From Streptomyces filamentosus (GTDB taxonomy: Bacteria; Actinomycetota; Actinomycetes; Streptomycetales; Streptomycetaceae), in contig NZ_BNBE01000001.1 of the NCBI RefSeq assembly GCF_014654895.1, positions 4,114,501 to 4,178,500 on the forward strand: DNA of 64,000 nt. The letters run 5' to 3'. A program made the translations under genes and the position numbers. Positions 48,118-56,762 of the stretch are shown piece by piece; position 1 is the stretch's first letter, and each line of letters starts with the position of its first letter. The notes under the pieces are model-generated. The model did no database searches. It was not told the origin of the DNA and saw only the letters and a program-made list of their open reading frames with translations.

Positions 48118-49299
48118 CTAGGACTGCCCCTCCGCCTCGGCCAAGCGTCCGAGGATGAGGGCGATCCGCAGGGTGAAGGCGGAACGGACGTCGGAGGGTG
48201 ACCACCCGGTGACGTCGGTCACACGTCGAAGCCGGTAGCGCACGGTGTTCGGGTGGACGAAGAGCATCCTCGCCGCGCCTTCGAGACTGCTGGCCTGCTC
48301 CAGGTAGACACTCAGAGTTTCCAGCAGCGCCGAACCCGCTTCCTCCAGCGGTCTGTAGATCTCCTCCACCAACTGCTCGCGGGCCGAAGGGTCGGAGGCG
48401 ATGGCGCGCTCCGGAAGGAGATCGTCCGCGAGGACCGGCCGGGGCGCGTCCTGCCACGCCGTGCACGCCTTGAGCCCGGCCGCCGCGGCCTGCGCGGAGC
48501 GGGTCGCCGCCAGCAGGTCGGGCACCACGGGCCCGGCCACCACCGGGCCGGGCGCGTACGGCCCGATCAGGGACTTCGCCACGCCGAGCGGATTGTCGGA
48601 GCCGCCCGCGATCACCACGAGCCGGTCGCCGAGCACCCCGGTGAGCACCTGGAGCTTGGCGTGCCGGGCGGCCCGCCGGATCGCCTCCACGGTCAGCTCG
48701 CTGTCGCCGTCGGGAGCGGTGCCGAGCACCACGCACACGTGGTCCGGCGAGTTCCAGCCGAGGGCGGCGGCCCGGGACACGGCGCCCTCGTCCGCCTCCC
48801 CGGACAGCACCGCGTTCACCACCAGCGACTCCAGGCGGGCGTCCCACGCACCGCGCGCCTCCGCCGCCTGCGCGTACACCTGCGCGGTGGCGAAGGCGAT
48901 CTCCCGCGCGTACACGAGGAGCGCCTCGCGCAGCACGGACTCGTCGCCCGGGGCGGCGACCTCCTCGATCGCCACCTCCATGACCTCGATGGTCGTCCGC
49001 ACCATCTCCACGGTCTGCCGCAGCGTGATCGCCCGGGTCAGCTCCCTGGGCGCCGTGCCGAAGACGTCCGTCGAGATCGCCTGGGGGGTCTCCGGGTGCC
49101 GGAACCACTCCGTGAACGCGGCGATGCCGGCCTGCGCGACCAGACCGATCCACGAACGGTTCTCGGGCGGCATCGCCCGGTACCACGGCAGCGTCTCGTC
49201 CATGCGGGCGATGGCGTTCGCGGCGAGCCGCCCGGAGGACTGTTCGAGGCGCTTCAGGGTCGCGGTGTGCGGATGAGCGGCGTTCACGGGTTCAGACAC
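48118..49299 (-). CDS. fasR: PucR-type activator of fatty acid synthesis (FasR)
   Basis: The protein has 393 residues, starting at GTG 49299. An N-terminal helical sensor-like region (about 1-160) and a GGDEF-related middle precede a C-terminal PucR helix-turn-helix: SLEGAARMLFVHPNTVRYRLRRV in the last 60 residues. In S. coelicolor the protein in this place (SCO2386) activates the fabDHPF operon, balancing membrane lipid and antibiotic precursor supply. It is immediately upstream of fabD on the same strand. Assignment rests on HTH type, length and synteny. Confidence 0.9.
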   Translation of the reverse strand: MSEPVNAAHPHTATLKRLEQSSGRLAANAIARMDETLPWYRAMPPENRSWIGLVAQAGIAAFTEWFRHPETPQAISTDVFGTAPRELTRAITLRQTVEMVRTTIEVMEVAIEEVAAPGDESVLREALLVYAREIAFATAQVYAQAAEARGAWDARLESLVVNAVLSGEADEGAVSRAAALGWNSPDHVCVVLGTAPDGDSELTVEAIRRAARHAKLQVLTGVLGDRLVVIAGGSDNPLGVAKSLIGPYAPGPVVAGPVVPDLLAATRSAQAAAAGLKACTAWQDAPRPVLADDLLPERAIASDPSAREQLVEEIYRPLEEAGSALLETLSVYLEQASSLEGAARMLFVHPNTVRYRLRRVTDVTGWSPSDVRSAFTLRIALILGRLAEAEGQS

Positions 49300-49368
49300 G
49301 GGGACAAGACTGCCTCATCCGGGCACCGACGTGCGGGGTCGGGGCGGTTTCGCCCCGGCGGGCCGCGC

Positions 49369-49374
49369 TACCGT
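49369..49374 (+). promoter_or_regulatory. -10-like TACCGT of the pirin gene, leaderless type
   Basis: TACCGT lies 7 nt before the GTG at 49382 in the 82-nt gap divergent from fasR, with no ribosome site in between. Confidence 0.4.
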
Positions 49375-49381
49375 ACGTGGG

Positions 49382-50032
49382 GTGATACGCATCCAGCGCG
49401 CGGCCGAGCGGTACCCCGGCGGCGACCCGGCGGCGGGCGTCGAGACCCGGCACGCCCTGTCCTTCGGGCCGTACTACGACCCCGACAACCTCCGCTTCGG
49501 CGGCCTGCTCGCCGTCAACGAGGAGCGGCTCGCCCCCGGCGCCGGATTCGACGAGCACCCCCACTCCCACACGGAGATCGTGACCTGGGTGGTGGAGGGC
49601 GAGCTCACCCACCGCGACTCGGCGGGCCACGAGACCGTCGTCCGCCCCGGCGACCTCCAGCACCTGTCCGCCGCGGCCGGCGTCCGGCACGTCGAGCGCA
49701 ACGACGGCGCCGCGCCCCTGGCCTTCGTCCAGATGTGGCTGGCCCCCCGCGAGACCGGCGGGGACCCCTCGTACGACCTGGTCCGGGAGCTGCCCGGACG
49801 CTACGACCTGCCGGCGGCGGGCGCGGTCCTGAGCGTCCACCGCCCGGCGGCGGGCGAGCGGGTGGCGCTGCCCGCCGCGGACGCCGTCTACGTCCACGTG
49901 GTCCGGGGGACGGTCGGCCTGGCGGGCGAGGAGCTGACGGCGGGCGACGCGGCCCGGATCACGGCGGAGGCGGAGCTCACGGCCGTGGCGGCGGCCCCGG
50001 CCGAACTGCTGGTGTGGGAGTTCCGCGACTGA
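49382..50032 (+). CDS. pirin-family protein
   Basis: The protein has 216 residues, shorter than bicupin pirins of ~290. The N-terminal cupin has the pirin metal-site motif DEHPHSHTEIVTWVVEGELTH (within 58-78) and RPGDLQHLSAAAGVRHVE. The second cupin half is present but lacks such ligands. Bacterial pirins bind iron or other metals; some act as quercetinases and others bind pyruvate dehydrogenase. The role here is not determined. It is divergent from fasR and convergent with the L,D-transpeptidase gene. Confidence 0.88.
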   Translation: MIRIQRAAERYPGGDPAAGVETRHALSFGPYYDPDNLRFGGLLAVNEERLAPGAGFDEHPHSHTEIVTWVVEGELTHRDSAGHETVVRPGDLQHLSAAAGVRHVERNDGAAPLAFVQMWLAPRETGGDPSYDLVRELPGRYDLPAAGAVLSVHRPAAGERVALPAADAVYVHVVRGTVGLAGEELTAGDAARITAEAELTAVAAAPAELLVWEFRD

Positions 50033-50062
50033 GGCGGGGGCCGGTGCCGCGCCCCGCGCGGG

Positions 50063-51235
50063 TCAGCGCAGGGCGCTCTTCGCCTTCCAGTCCGCCCAGG
50101 AGACGTTCCACGCCCCGTAGCCGTTGCCCTCCGCGACGACCCCCTTCGTGTCGCCGCCCCTGATCTCGAAGGGATCGCCGACGTTGACGCTCGCGTAGAA
50201 GGACTTCGCGTCGGCGGAGCTCATGCCGATGCAGCCGGAGCTCTTGTTGGCCCTGCCGAAGTACGCCGCGTTCCACGGCGCCGCGTGGGCGTACATGCCC
50301 GACCAGGTGAGCCGCAGCGAGTAGTCGACCAGCTTGTCGTAGGCGTCGCCGAGCCCGACCGTCTCGGAGTTCATCCGGATGGTGCCCTCCTTGGCCATGA
50401 GCACGGCCGTGCCCCGCCACGACCGCTTGTCGCCGCCGGGCGTCCCGCCCGAGACCGGTACGGTCCGCACCGTCCGGCCCCCTTTCACCAGCGTCAGCCG
50501 CTTCGCGTCGAGGTCCACCCGCACCACCTGCGCCGCGCCGACGGTGAAGCCGGTCCGGTAGTCCCGCACGAACCAGCCGTCGCCGGAGTCCGTGCCGTTC
50601 AGGTCGGCCTCCAGGGTGACCTTCGTGCCGGGCCTCCAGTACTCCCGGGGCCGCCAGTCGATCCGGTCGCGGCCGGAGTGGTCGGTGATCCAGCCCCACG
50701 AGCCCTCGGTGCCGTTCGAGGTCGTGACCCTCAACTGCCGCTCCACGTCGGCCTTCCGGGTCACCGGCCGGTCGAAGACGATCGACAGCGGCTGCCCGAC
50801 GCCCACGGTCGTGCCCTTCCCCGGCGCCAGCGTCAGCCGGTTGACCCGCTCCGCCGCCGCCGTGCTGAAGGAGGACCGGGTCGTCGTCTCCTTCCCGCCG
50901 GAGCTCCGCGAGACGACCTCCACCGTGTACGAGGTCCCCGGCGCCGCCTTGCGGTCCGAGGTCCACCGGCCCCCGCCCGCCGCGGCCCGGCCGGCCAGCC
51001 GCCCGCCCTTCGCGTCCGTGACCGTCACCGACGCCAGCGTCCCGCCGGCCGCCGTCACCGCCACCGGCTTCCCCGCCTCCCGCGCCACGACGGTCACCTT
51101 CGCGGGCGGCCCGTCCTGCCCGGCGGGCGCGGCGGAGGACCCGGGACCGCTCGCGGCCCCGGCCGAGCAGGCGGTGAGGGAGACGGCGAGGGCGACGGCG
51201 GCCAGGGCGGGACGGGGCGTGCGTATCGGCGGCAC
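50063..51235 (-). CDS. L,D-transpeptidase lipoprotein (Ldt, YkuD domain)
   Basis: The protein has 390 residues, with the GTG at 51235 preceded by GGAGGT. The lipobox is LTAC (Cys23). Two Ig-like domains (about 45-125 and 130-232) precede the YkuD domain (about 235-365). Its catalytic block has His317 (YAHAAPWN) and Cys335 in SSGCIGMS, matching the actinobacterial LdtMt2 type, followed by a C-terminal Trp-rich cap (GYGAWNVSWADW). It makes 3-3 cross-links in peptidoglycan outside the membrane and is insensitive to most penicillins. It is monocistronic. Confidence 0.94.
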   Translation of the reverse strand: MPPIRTPRPALAAVALAVSLTACSAGAASGPGSSAAPAGQDGPPAKVTVVAREAGKPVAVTAAGGTLASVTVTDAKGGRLAGRAAAGGGRWTSDRKAAPGTSYTVEVVSRSSGGKETTTRSSFSTAAAERVNRLTLAPGKGTTVGVGQPLSIVFDRPVTRKADVERQLRVTTSNGTEGSWGWITDHSGRDRIDWRPREYWRPGTKVTLEADLNGTDSGDGWFVRDYRTGFTVGAAQVVRVDLDAKRLTLVKGGRTVRTVPVSGGTPGGDKRSWRGTAVLMAKEGTIRMNSETVGLGDAYDKLVDYSLRLTWSGMYAHAAPWNAAYFGRANKSSGCIGMSSADAKSFYASVNVGDPFEIRGGDTKGVVAEGNGYGAWNVSWADWKAKSALR

Positions 51236-51413
51236 GGGGCACCTCCGGAGGAGAGGAAAAGGGGTGGGACGCCCGGACTCTAGGCGCCTCCCGATGCCCT
51301 CCGCCCGGCCACCGGTCCATGTGACGGGGGCTGGTGAGGAACGGTCACGGTCCCGTCACACACGCCGCGCGGACCGGTCTCATCCGGCTGTGAGCCTGCT
51401 GTGCACCGCGCCA

Positions 51414-51471
51414 CCGAGGGGCGGACGAACCGCACCGAGGGGCGGACGAACCGCCGAGGGGCGGACGAACC
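51414..51471. repeat. three tandem copies of an 18-nt unit before femX
   Basis: CCGAGGGGCGGACGAACC occurs at 51414, 51435 and 51454 (periods 21 and 19). The last copy runs directly into the AAGGAGG ribosome site of the FemX gene at 51487, so the array lies in its promoter or leader region. Confidence 0.85.
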
Positions 51472-51486
51472 AAGGAGGCCGTCGTT

Positions 51487-52689
51487 GTGTCAGCGCTGCT
51501 CGTGACGCCCGCACCCGTGAAGCGCCGCGCCGCCGGGGCGCCGCCCGCCGGACCGCTCCGGCTCGGCCCCGTGTCCCCGGAGGAGTACCGCGCCTTCCTC
51601 GCCTCCCGCGCCACCGGCGCGGACGGCCCCGGCTTCCTCCAGCTCCCGTCCTGGGCCGGGGTGAAGGAGGGCTGGCGCCACCAGCTCCTCGGCTGGGGGC
51701 CGGAGGGCGGGCGGCTCACCGGCGTCGCCCTCGTCCTCCTCCGGGCCTTCCCCGGCACCCGCAAGCACTTCGCCTACCTCCCCGAAGGGCCCGTCGCCGA
51801 CTGGGCCGACCCCGGCCTCGACCGCTGGCTCGACCCGCTCCTCGCCCACCTGCGGGCCTCCGGCGCCTTCGCCGTCCGCATCGGCCCCGCCCCCGCCCAC
51901 CGCCGCTGGAGCGCCGCCACCGTCAAGGCCGCCACCGGCCCCGGCCGCCGCCTCGGCGACGTCCTCGCCGACGAGGTCGACCCCCTCGGCACCGCCGTCG
52001 CCGAACGGCTCCGCGCCCGCGGCTGGCGGCGCTGCGGCGGCGACTCCGAGGACGGCGCCGACGCCCAGCCCCGCCACGTCTTCCAGCTCCCGCTCACCGG
52101 CCGCACCCCCGACGACCTGTGGGCGGGCCTCAACCAGGAATGGCGGCGCAACGTCCGCAGGGCCCGGAAGTCCGGCGTCGAGATCACCGTGGGCTCCGCC
52201 GCCGACCTGCCCGAGTTCCACCGGCTGCTGCGGATCACCGAGGAGCGCGACGGCTTCCGCCTCGGCCGCTCCCTCGCCTACTACGAGCGGCAGTACGCCG
52301 TCCTCAACGCCGAGCACCACGGCCGGATGAAGCTCTACCTCGCCCGCCACGAGGGCGAGGTCCTCGCCGCCCACACCATGATCACCGTCGGGAAGCGGGT
52401 CTGGTACCAGACCGGCGCCTCCGCCGACCACCGCCGCGAGGTCCGTCCCTCCAACGCCCTCCAGTGGCGGATGCTCCTCGACGCCCACGCTCTCGGCGCC
52501 GCCGTCTACGACCTGCGCGGGGTACCCTCCACCCTCGATCCGGACGACCGCGCCCACGGGCTGCTGCGCTGGAAGCTCGGCACGGGCGGACAGGTCGTCG
52601 AGACGCTGGGGGAGTGGGAGACACCGATGCACGGCACGACCAACCAGGCGCTGTACCGCGCCTTCCAGGCGTACCTGGCCCGCCGATGA
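51487..52689 (+). CDS. FemX/FemAB-type peptidoglycan aminoacyltransferase
   Basis: The protein has 400 residues; GTG 51487 has AAGGAGG upstream. It has the two GNAT-like halves of FemABX: LQLPSWAGVKEGW (about 54-66) and the C-terminal YDLRGVPSTLDPDDRAHGLLRWKLGTGG, with the conserved WNQEWRRNVRRA-like segment here as LNQEWRRNVRRARKSG (about 216-231). In Streptomyces, FemX attaches glycine from Gly-tRNA to lipid II, forming the peptidoglycan bridge. It ends in a 4-nt overlap (ATGA) with a MurJ-like flippase gene, so bridge addition and lipid II export may be coupled. Confidence 0.88.
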   Translation: MSALLVTPAPVKRRAAGAPPAGPLRLGPVSPEEYRAFLASRATGADGPGFLQLPSWAGVKEGWRHQLLGWGPEGGRLTGVALVLLRAFPGTRKHFAYLPEGPVADWADPGLDRWLDPLLAHLRASGAFAVRIGPAPAHRRWSAATVKAATGPGRRLGDVLADEVDPLGTAVAERLRARGWRRCGGDSEDGADAQPRHVFQLPLTGRTPDDLWAGLNQEWRRNVRRARKSGVEITVGSAADLPEFHRLLRITEERDGFRLGRSLAYYERQYAVLNAEHHGRMKLYLARHEGEVLAAHTMITVGKRVWYQTGASADHRREVRPSNALQWRMLLDAHALGAAVYDLRGVPSTLDPDDRAHGLLRWKLGTGGQVVETLGEWETPMHGTTNQALYRAFQAYLARR

Positions 52690-54320
52690 GCAACGGCACC
52701 ACCCTCGCACCACCCGCGCCGGCCCGGCGGAAGCCCGCCTCCGCCCTCCGCAGCGGCGCGGTCATGGCGGCCGGCTCGATCGTCTCCCGCGCCACCGGCT
52801 TCGTCCGCGCCGCCGTCGTCGCCGCCGCGCTCGGCGCGGGCGCGGTCGCCGACGGCTACGCGGTGGGCAACTCCGTCCCCACCATCGTCTACACCCTCCT
52901 CCTCGGCGGCGCCCTCAACGCCGTCTTCGTCCCCGAACTGGTCAAGGCCGCCAAGGAGCACGAGGACGGCGGCGCCGCCTACACCGACCGCCTCCTCACC
53001 CTCTGCGCCCTCGCCCTCGCCGTCCTCGCCGCGGCCGCCGTCCTCGCCGCGCCCGCCCTCGTCGACGCGTACACCGACTACGAGGGCGGGCAGCGGGACC
53101 TGACGGTCGCCTTCATGCGGGCCTGCCTGCCGCAGATCCTCTTCCTCGGCCTCTTCACCCTCCTCGGGCAGGTCCTCAACGCCCGGGGCCGCTTCGGCGC
53201 CATGATGTGGACCCCCGTCCTCAACAACGTCGTGGCCGTCGCCGTCTTCGGCCTCTTCCTCGTGGTGAGCGACGGCGGCGCGCTCACCGCCGGCGAGGCC
53301 GCCCTCCTCGGCTGGGGCACCACCGCCGGCATCGCCGTCCAGGCCCTCGCCCTGCTGCCCTCCCTGCGCGCCGCCCGCTTCCGCTTCCGGCCCCGCTTCG
53401 ACTGGCGCGGCAGCGGCCTGACCGCCCCGCTGCGCGCGGCCGGCTGGCTCGTCCTCCTCGTCCTCACCAACCAGGCCGCGTACTGGGTGACCACCTGGGT
53501 CGCCACCTCCGCGGGCTCCCCCTCCGCCGGGGCCGGCCCCTCCGGCGGCGCGGGCCTCGCCGCGTACAACAACGCCTACCTGCTGTGGGCCGTCCCGCAC
53601 GGCATCGTCACCGTCTCCCTCGTCACCGCCCTCATGCCCCGGATGAGCGCCGCCGCCGCCGACGGCGACCTCGCCGCCGTCCACCGGGACGTCCGCCATG
53701 CCCAGCGCACCACCGCGGCCGCCGTCGTCCCCGCCGCCTGCGCCCTCCTCGCCCTCGCGGGGCCGCTGATGTCCGCCGTCTTCGGCCACGGCGCGACCGG
53801 CCCGGACGCCGTCCGCGCCATGGCCTGGCCGCTGACGGCCCTCGCCCCCGGCCTGGTCGCCCTCTCCGGGCAGTACGTGTGCACCCGCGCCTTCTACGCG
53901 CTCCGCGACACCCGCACCCCCTTCCTGCTCAACCTGGTGATCGCCGGCCTCAACGCGCTCCTCGCCCTCGCCGCGCACCACTGGCTCCCCGCCCGCTGGA
54001 CCGTCACCGGCATGGCCGCCGGCTACTCGCTCGCCCTCTGGGCGGGCTGGGGCCTCACCGCCCACGTCCTCCGGCGCCGCCTCCCCGCCGTCGACGACGG
54101 CGGCACCGGGCTCGGCCGGCTGCTCCTCGCCGCCGCCCCCGCCGCCGGGTACGGCCTCTTCGCCGCAGGGGGAACCGCCTCCGCGGGCGCCGTCGTCTCC
54201 GGTCTCGCCGGCGCGGCCTGCGTCCTCGGCACCTTCGTCCTCCTCGCCCGGCCGCTGCGCCTCACCGAGGTCTCCGCCCTGCTCTCCGCAGTCACGGGCC
54301 GGCTCGCCCGCCGGGCCTGA
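52686..54320 (+). CDS. murJ: MurJ-like lipid II flippase
   Basis: The protein has 544 residues with about 14 membrane helices. MOP/MVF-family features are SIVSRATGFVRAAVVAAALGAGAVADGYAVGNSVPT in the first helices and GGALNAVFVPEL, including the Arg and Asn/Glu residues of the MurJ cavity. It flips lipid-linked peptidoglycan precursor to the outer face. It lacks the long cytoplasmic pseudokinase extension of mycobacterial MviN. It is probably an additional paralog, because the main Streptomyces mviN lies elsewhere near the origin; this is from family knowledge and was not checked. It is coupled to FemX. Confidence 0.88.
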   Translation: MSNGTTLAPPAPARRKPASALRSGAVMAAGSIVSRATGFVRAAVVAAALGAGAVADGYAVGNSVPTIVYTLLLGGALNAVFVPELVKAAKEHEDGGAAYTDRLLTLCALALAVLAAAAVLAAPALVDAYTDYEGGQRDLTVAFMRACLPQILFLGLFTLLGQVLNARGRFGAMMWTPVLNNVVAVAVFGLFLVVSDGGALTAGEAALLGWGTTAGIAVQALALLPSLRAARFRFRPRFDWRGSGLTAPLRAAGWLVLLVLTNQAAYWVTTWVATSAGSPSAGAGPSGGAGLAAYNNAYLLWAVPHGIVTVSLVTALMPRMSAAAADGDLAAVHRDVRHAQRTTAAAVVPAACALLALAGPLMSAVFGHGATGPDAVRAMAWPLTALAPGLVALSGQYVCTRAFYALRDTRTPFLLNLVIAGLNALLALAAHHWLPARWTVTGMAAGYSLALWAGWGLTAHVLRRRLPAVDDGGTGLGRLLLAAAPAAGYGLFAAGGTASAGAVVSGLAGAACVLGTFVLLARPLRLTEVSALLSAVTGRLARRA

Positions 54321-54372
54321 CCCGATCCGACCACCCGCCGGGGGCCCCCACCGGCACCCCCGCCGACCTTGG

Positions 54373-54378
54373 GATACT
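54373..54378 (+). promoter_or_regulatory. -10-like GATACT of the response-regulator operon, leaderless type
   Basis: GATACT is followed by CCACGA and the ATG at 54385; no ribosome site is seen. The operon of response regulator, kinase and lipoprotein therefore has its own promoter. Confidence 0.45.
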
Positions 54379-54384
54379 CCACGA

Positions 54385-55068
54385 ATGCCTCGCGTGCTCC
54401 TCATCGAAGACGACCCCTCGGTCCGCGAGGGCGTCGAGCTCGGACTACGGCGCCGCGGCCACGAGGTGCGCACCGCCACCACCGGTGAGGCCGGTCTCGC
54501 CGCCCTCGGCGAGTTCCGCCCCGACCTGCTGCTGCTCGACCTCATGCTGCCCGGCATGAACGGCGTCCAGGTGTGCCGCCGGGTCCGCGAGAGCAGCCAG
54601 CTCCCGATCATCATGCTCACCGCCCGCGGCGACGACTTCGACGTGGTCGTCGGACTGGAGGCGGGCGCCGACGACTACATCGTCAAACCCGCCCGCACCG
54701 AGGTCATCGAGGCCCGCATCCGGGCCGTCCTGCGCCGCATCGAGGAGCCCGGCGGGGGCCGGCCCGCCGTCGAGCACCACGGCGACCTCGCCGTCGACCG
54801 GGCCGGACTCACCGTCGCCAAGGGCGGCGAACGGCTCGCCCTCGCCCCCTCCGAGCTCAAGCTGCTGCTCCACCTGACCGCCGCCCCCGAGCAGGTCTTC
54901 AGCCGCCAGCAGCTCCTGGAGCACGTGTGGGAGCACAACTACCACGGCGACGCCCGCCTGGTGGACGCCTGCGTGCGGCGGCTGCGCGCCAAGATCGAGG
55001 ACACCCCCGGCGACCCCCGCTACATCCAGACCCTGCGCGGCTTCGGCTACCGCTTCGGACCGCTGTGA
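54385..55068 (+). CDS. OmpR/PhoB-type response regulator (AfsQ1-like)
   Basis: The protein has 227 residues. The receiver has phospho-acceptor Asp52 (LLLLDLMLPG), acidic Asp9/Asp10 and Lys101 (DYIVKPA). The winged-helix DNA-binding domain includes LAPSELKLLLHLTAAPEQVFSRQQLLEHVWEHNYHGDARLVDACVRRLRAKIED. Overall it resembles AfsQ1 more than CseB. It is the first of three overlapping genes and is activated by the following kinase. Direct repeats for its target site were not identified. Confidence 0.92.
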   Translation: MPRVLLIEDDPSVREGVELGLRRRGHEVRTATTGEAGLAALGEFRPDLLLLDLMLPGMNGVQVCRRVRESSQLPIIMLTARGDDFDVVVGLEAGADDYIVKPARTEVIEARIRAVLRRIEEPGGGRPAVEHHGDLAVDRAGLTVAKGGERLALAPSELKLLLHLTAAPEQVFSRQQLLEHVWEHNYHGDARLVDACVRRLRAKIEDTPGDPRYIQTLRGFGYRFGPL

Positions 55069-56762
55069 AGACCTGCGTGCCCCGGGAGGAGCCGGGGCGG
55101 GACACGAGGGACCTCCCCGGGGGGACCCCGTACGGGACCGGGGACCCGTACGGGACCGGGACCGGGGACGCGTACGGGAGCGGCGGCGGGGAGACCTCCA
55201 GGCGCGGGGACGGGAACGGGGACGCGGACGGCCGGGGCCGCGCCTGGAGGTCTCCCCGCCGCCTCCGCCTCCGGCCCTTCGGCCTGCGCACCCGTCTGGT
55301 CCTCGCCTTCCTCCTCGTCGCGGCGGTCGGCTGCGGCACCACCGCCGCCCTCACCTACCGGGCCGCCCGCAGCGCGATCCTGGAGCAGACGCAGAACACC
55401 GCCGTCTCCGCCTTCCGCGACCAGGTCGACGTCCTCGCCGTCCCCCTGCCGCCCGACGAGGACTCGCTGCGCGACACCCTCCTGAACCTCGCGGGGAAGG
55501 GCAAGCCGCGCCCCTGGCGGGTCTACGCCGAGTACGGCTCGCTGCGGGTCTCCTCCACCGACCGCCCCACCTCCTCCGTCATCACCCCGGAGCTGCGGGC
55601 CCGCGCCCACGCGCGGCAGGACACCCCGCACACCAGCTTCCAGCGGGTCGTCAAGAACGGCGTCCCGTACCTGACGATCGCGATCCCCGCCGTCTTCATC
55701 ACCCGGGCCGGGGAGGAGGCCGCGCAGCCCACCGGCCTCGTCTTCTACGCCGTCATGGAACTGCGCGAGGAGGAGGCCAACGTCGAGGCCATGGTCACCG
55801 CCGCCCGCGACGGCGCCCTGCCCGCCCTCGCCATCGCCCTCGTCCCGGCGCTGATCGCCTCCCGGGGCGTCCTCCGCCCCGTCCGCGAACTGCGCCGCGC
55901 CGCCCACAGCATGGGCCGCGGCCGGCTCGACACCCGCATCCACGCCAAGGGCAGCGACGAACTCGCGGACCTGGCGAGGACGTTCAACGAGTCGGCCGCC
56001 GAACTGGAGCGTTCCGTCACCGAGTTGCGCCGCGCCGAGGCCCGCGCCCGCCGCTTCGCCTCCGACGTCTCGCACGAACTGCGCACCCCGCTCGCCGGGA
56101 TGCTCGCCGTCACCGAGGTGCTCGACGAGGACGCCGAGGGCCTGGACAGCGACACCGCCCGCGCGGTCCGGCTGATCAGCGCCGAGACCGTCAAGCTCGC
56201 CGTGCTCGTCGAGGACCTGATGGAGATCTCCCGCTTCGACGCCCGTGCCGCCGAACTCCACACCGACGAGGTCGACGTCGCCGACTGCGTCCGCAAGACC
56301 CTGATCAGCCGCCGCTGGACGGACCCCGGGCAGGTCCACGCGGCCCTGGGGGAGGGCATCCGGGCCCGCCTCGACCCCCGCCGCTTCGACGTCGTCGTGG
56401 CCAACCTCGTCGGCAACGCGCTGCGGCACGGAAGGCCGCTGGTCACGGTCAGGGTGTACACCGACGGGAGCACCGGGAGCACCGGGAGCACCGGGGGAGC
56501 CACGGGCGACGAGGGCGCCGGGACCGGCGAGGCGGGGGTGCTCGTCGTCCAGGTCTCCGACCGCGGCCCCGGCATCCACCCGGACGTCCTGCCGCACGTC
56601 TTCGAGCGCTTCTACAAGGCCGACCCGGCCCGCGCCCGGTCGGCGGGCAGCGGCCTCGGCCTCGCGATCACCCAGGAGAACGTCCGGCTCCACGGCGGCA
56701 CCGTCGAGGCCGCCAACCACCCGGCGGGGGGCGCCGTGTTCACCGTACGGATCCCGCTGTGA
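55065..56762 (+). CDS. membrane sensor histidine kinase, partner of the response regulator
   Basis: The protein has 565 residues; the GTG at 55065 overlaps the preceding TGA (GTGA). It has a long cytoplasmic Gly/Thr/Tyr-rich tail (1-60, PYGTGDPYGTGTG). TM1 is about 76-98, followed by an external sensor domain of about 150 residues, TM2 (about 251-270) and HAMP. HisKA carries His337 (SDVSHELRTPL), and the ATPase has an N-box LVGNALRHG, DRGPGI and GSGLGLAI. A Gly/Ser/Thr-rich insert (GSTGSTGSTGG) interrupts the ATPase domain between the N-box strand and the G1 box. It phosphorylates the regulator upstream. The stop overlaps the start of the lipoprotein gene. Confidence 0.92.
   Translation: MKTCVPREEPGRDTRDLPGGTPYGTGDPYGTGTGDAYGSGGGETSRRGDGNGDADGRGRAWRSPRRLRLRPFGLRTRLVLAFLLVAAVGCGTTAALTYRAARSAILEQTQNTAVSAFRDQVDVLAVPLPPDEDSLRDTLLNLAGKGKPRPWRVYAEYGSLRVSSTDRPTSSVITPELRARAHARQDTPHTSFQRVVKNGVPYLTIAIPAVFITRAGEEAAQPTGLVFYAVMELREEEANVEAMVTAARDGALPALAIALVPALIASRGVLRPVRELRRAAHSMGRGRLDTRIHAKGSDELADLARTFNESAAELERSVTELRRAEARARRFASDVSHELRTPLAGMLAVTEVLDEDAEGLDSDTARAVRLISAETVKLAVLVEDLMEISRFDARAAELHTDEVDVADCVRKTLISRRWTDPGQVHAALGEGIRARLDPRRFDVVVANLVGNALRHGRPLVTVRVYTDGSTGSTGSTGGATGDEGAGTGEAGVLVVQVSDRGPGIHPDVLPHVFERFYKADPARARSAGSGLGLAITQENVRLHGGTVEAANHPAGGAVFTVRIPL

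Noticed and set aside
51345..51764. Minus-strand frame across the femX leader and start
   Set aside because: It crosses the repeat array and the strong femX ribosome site and has no recognisable domain.
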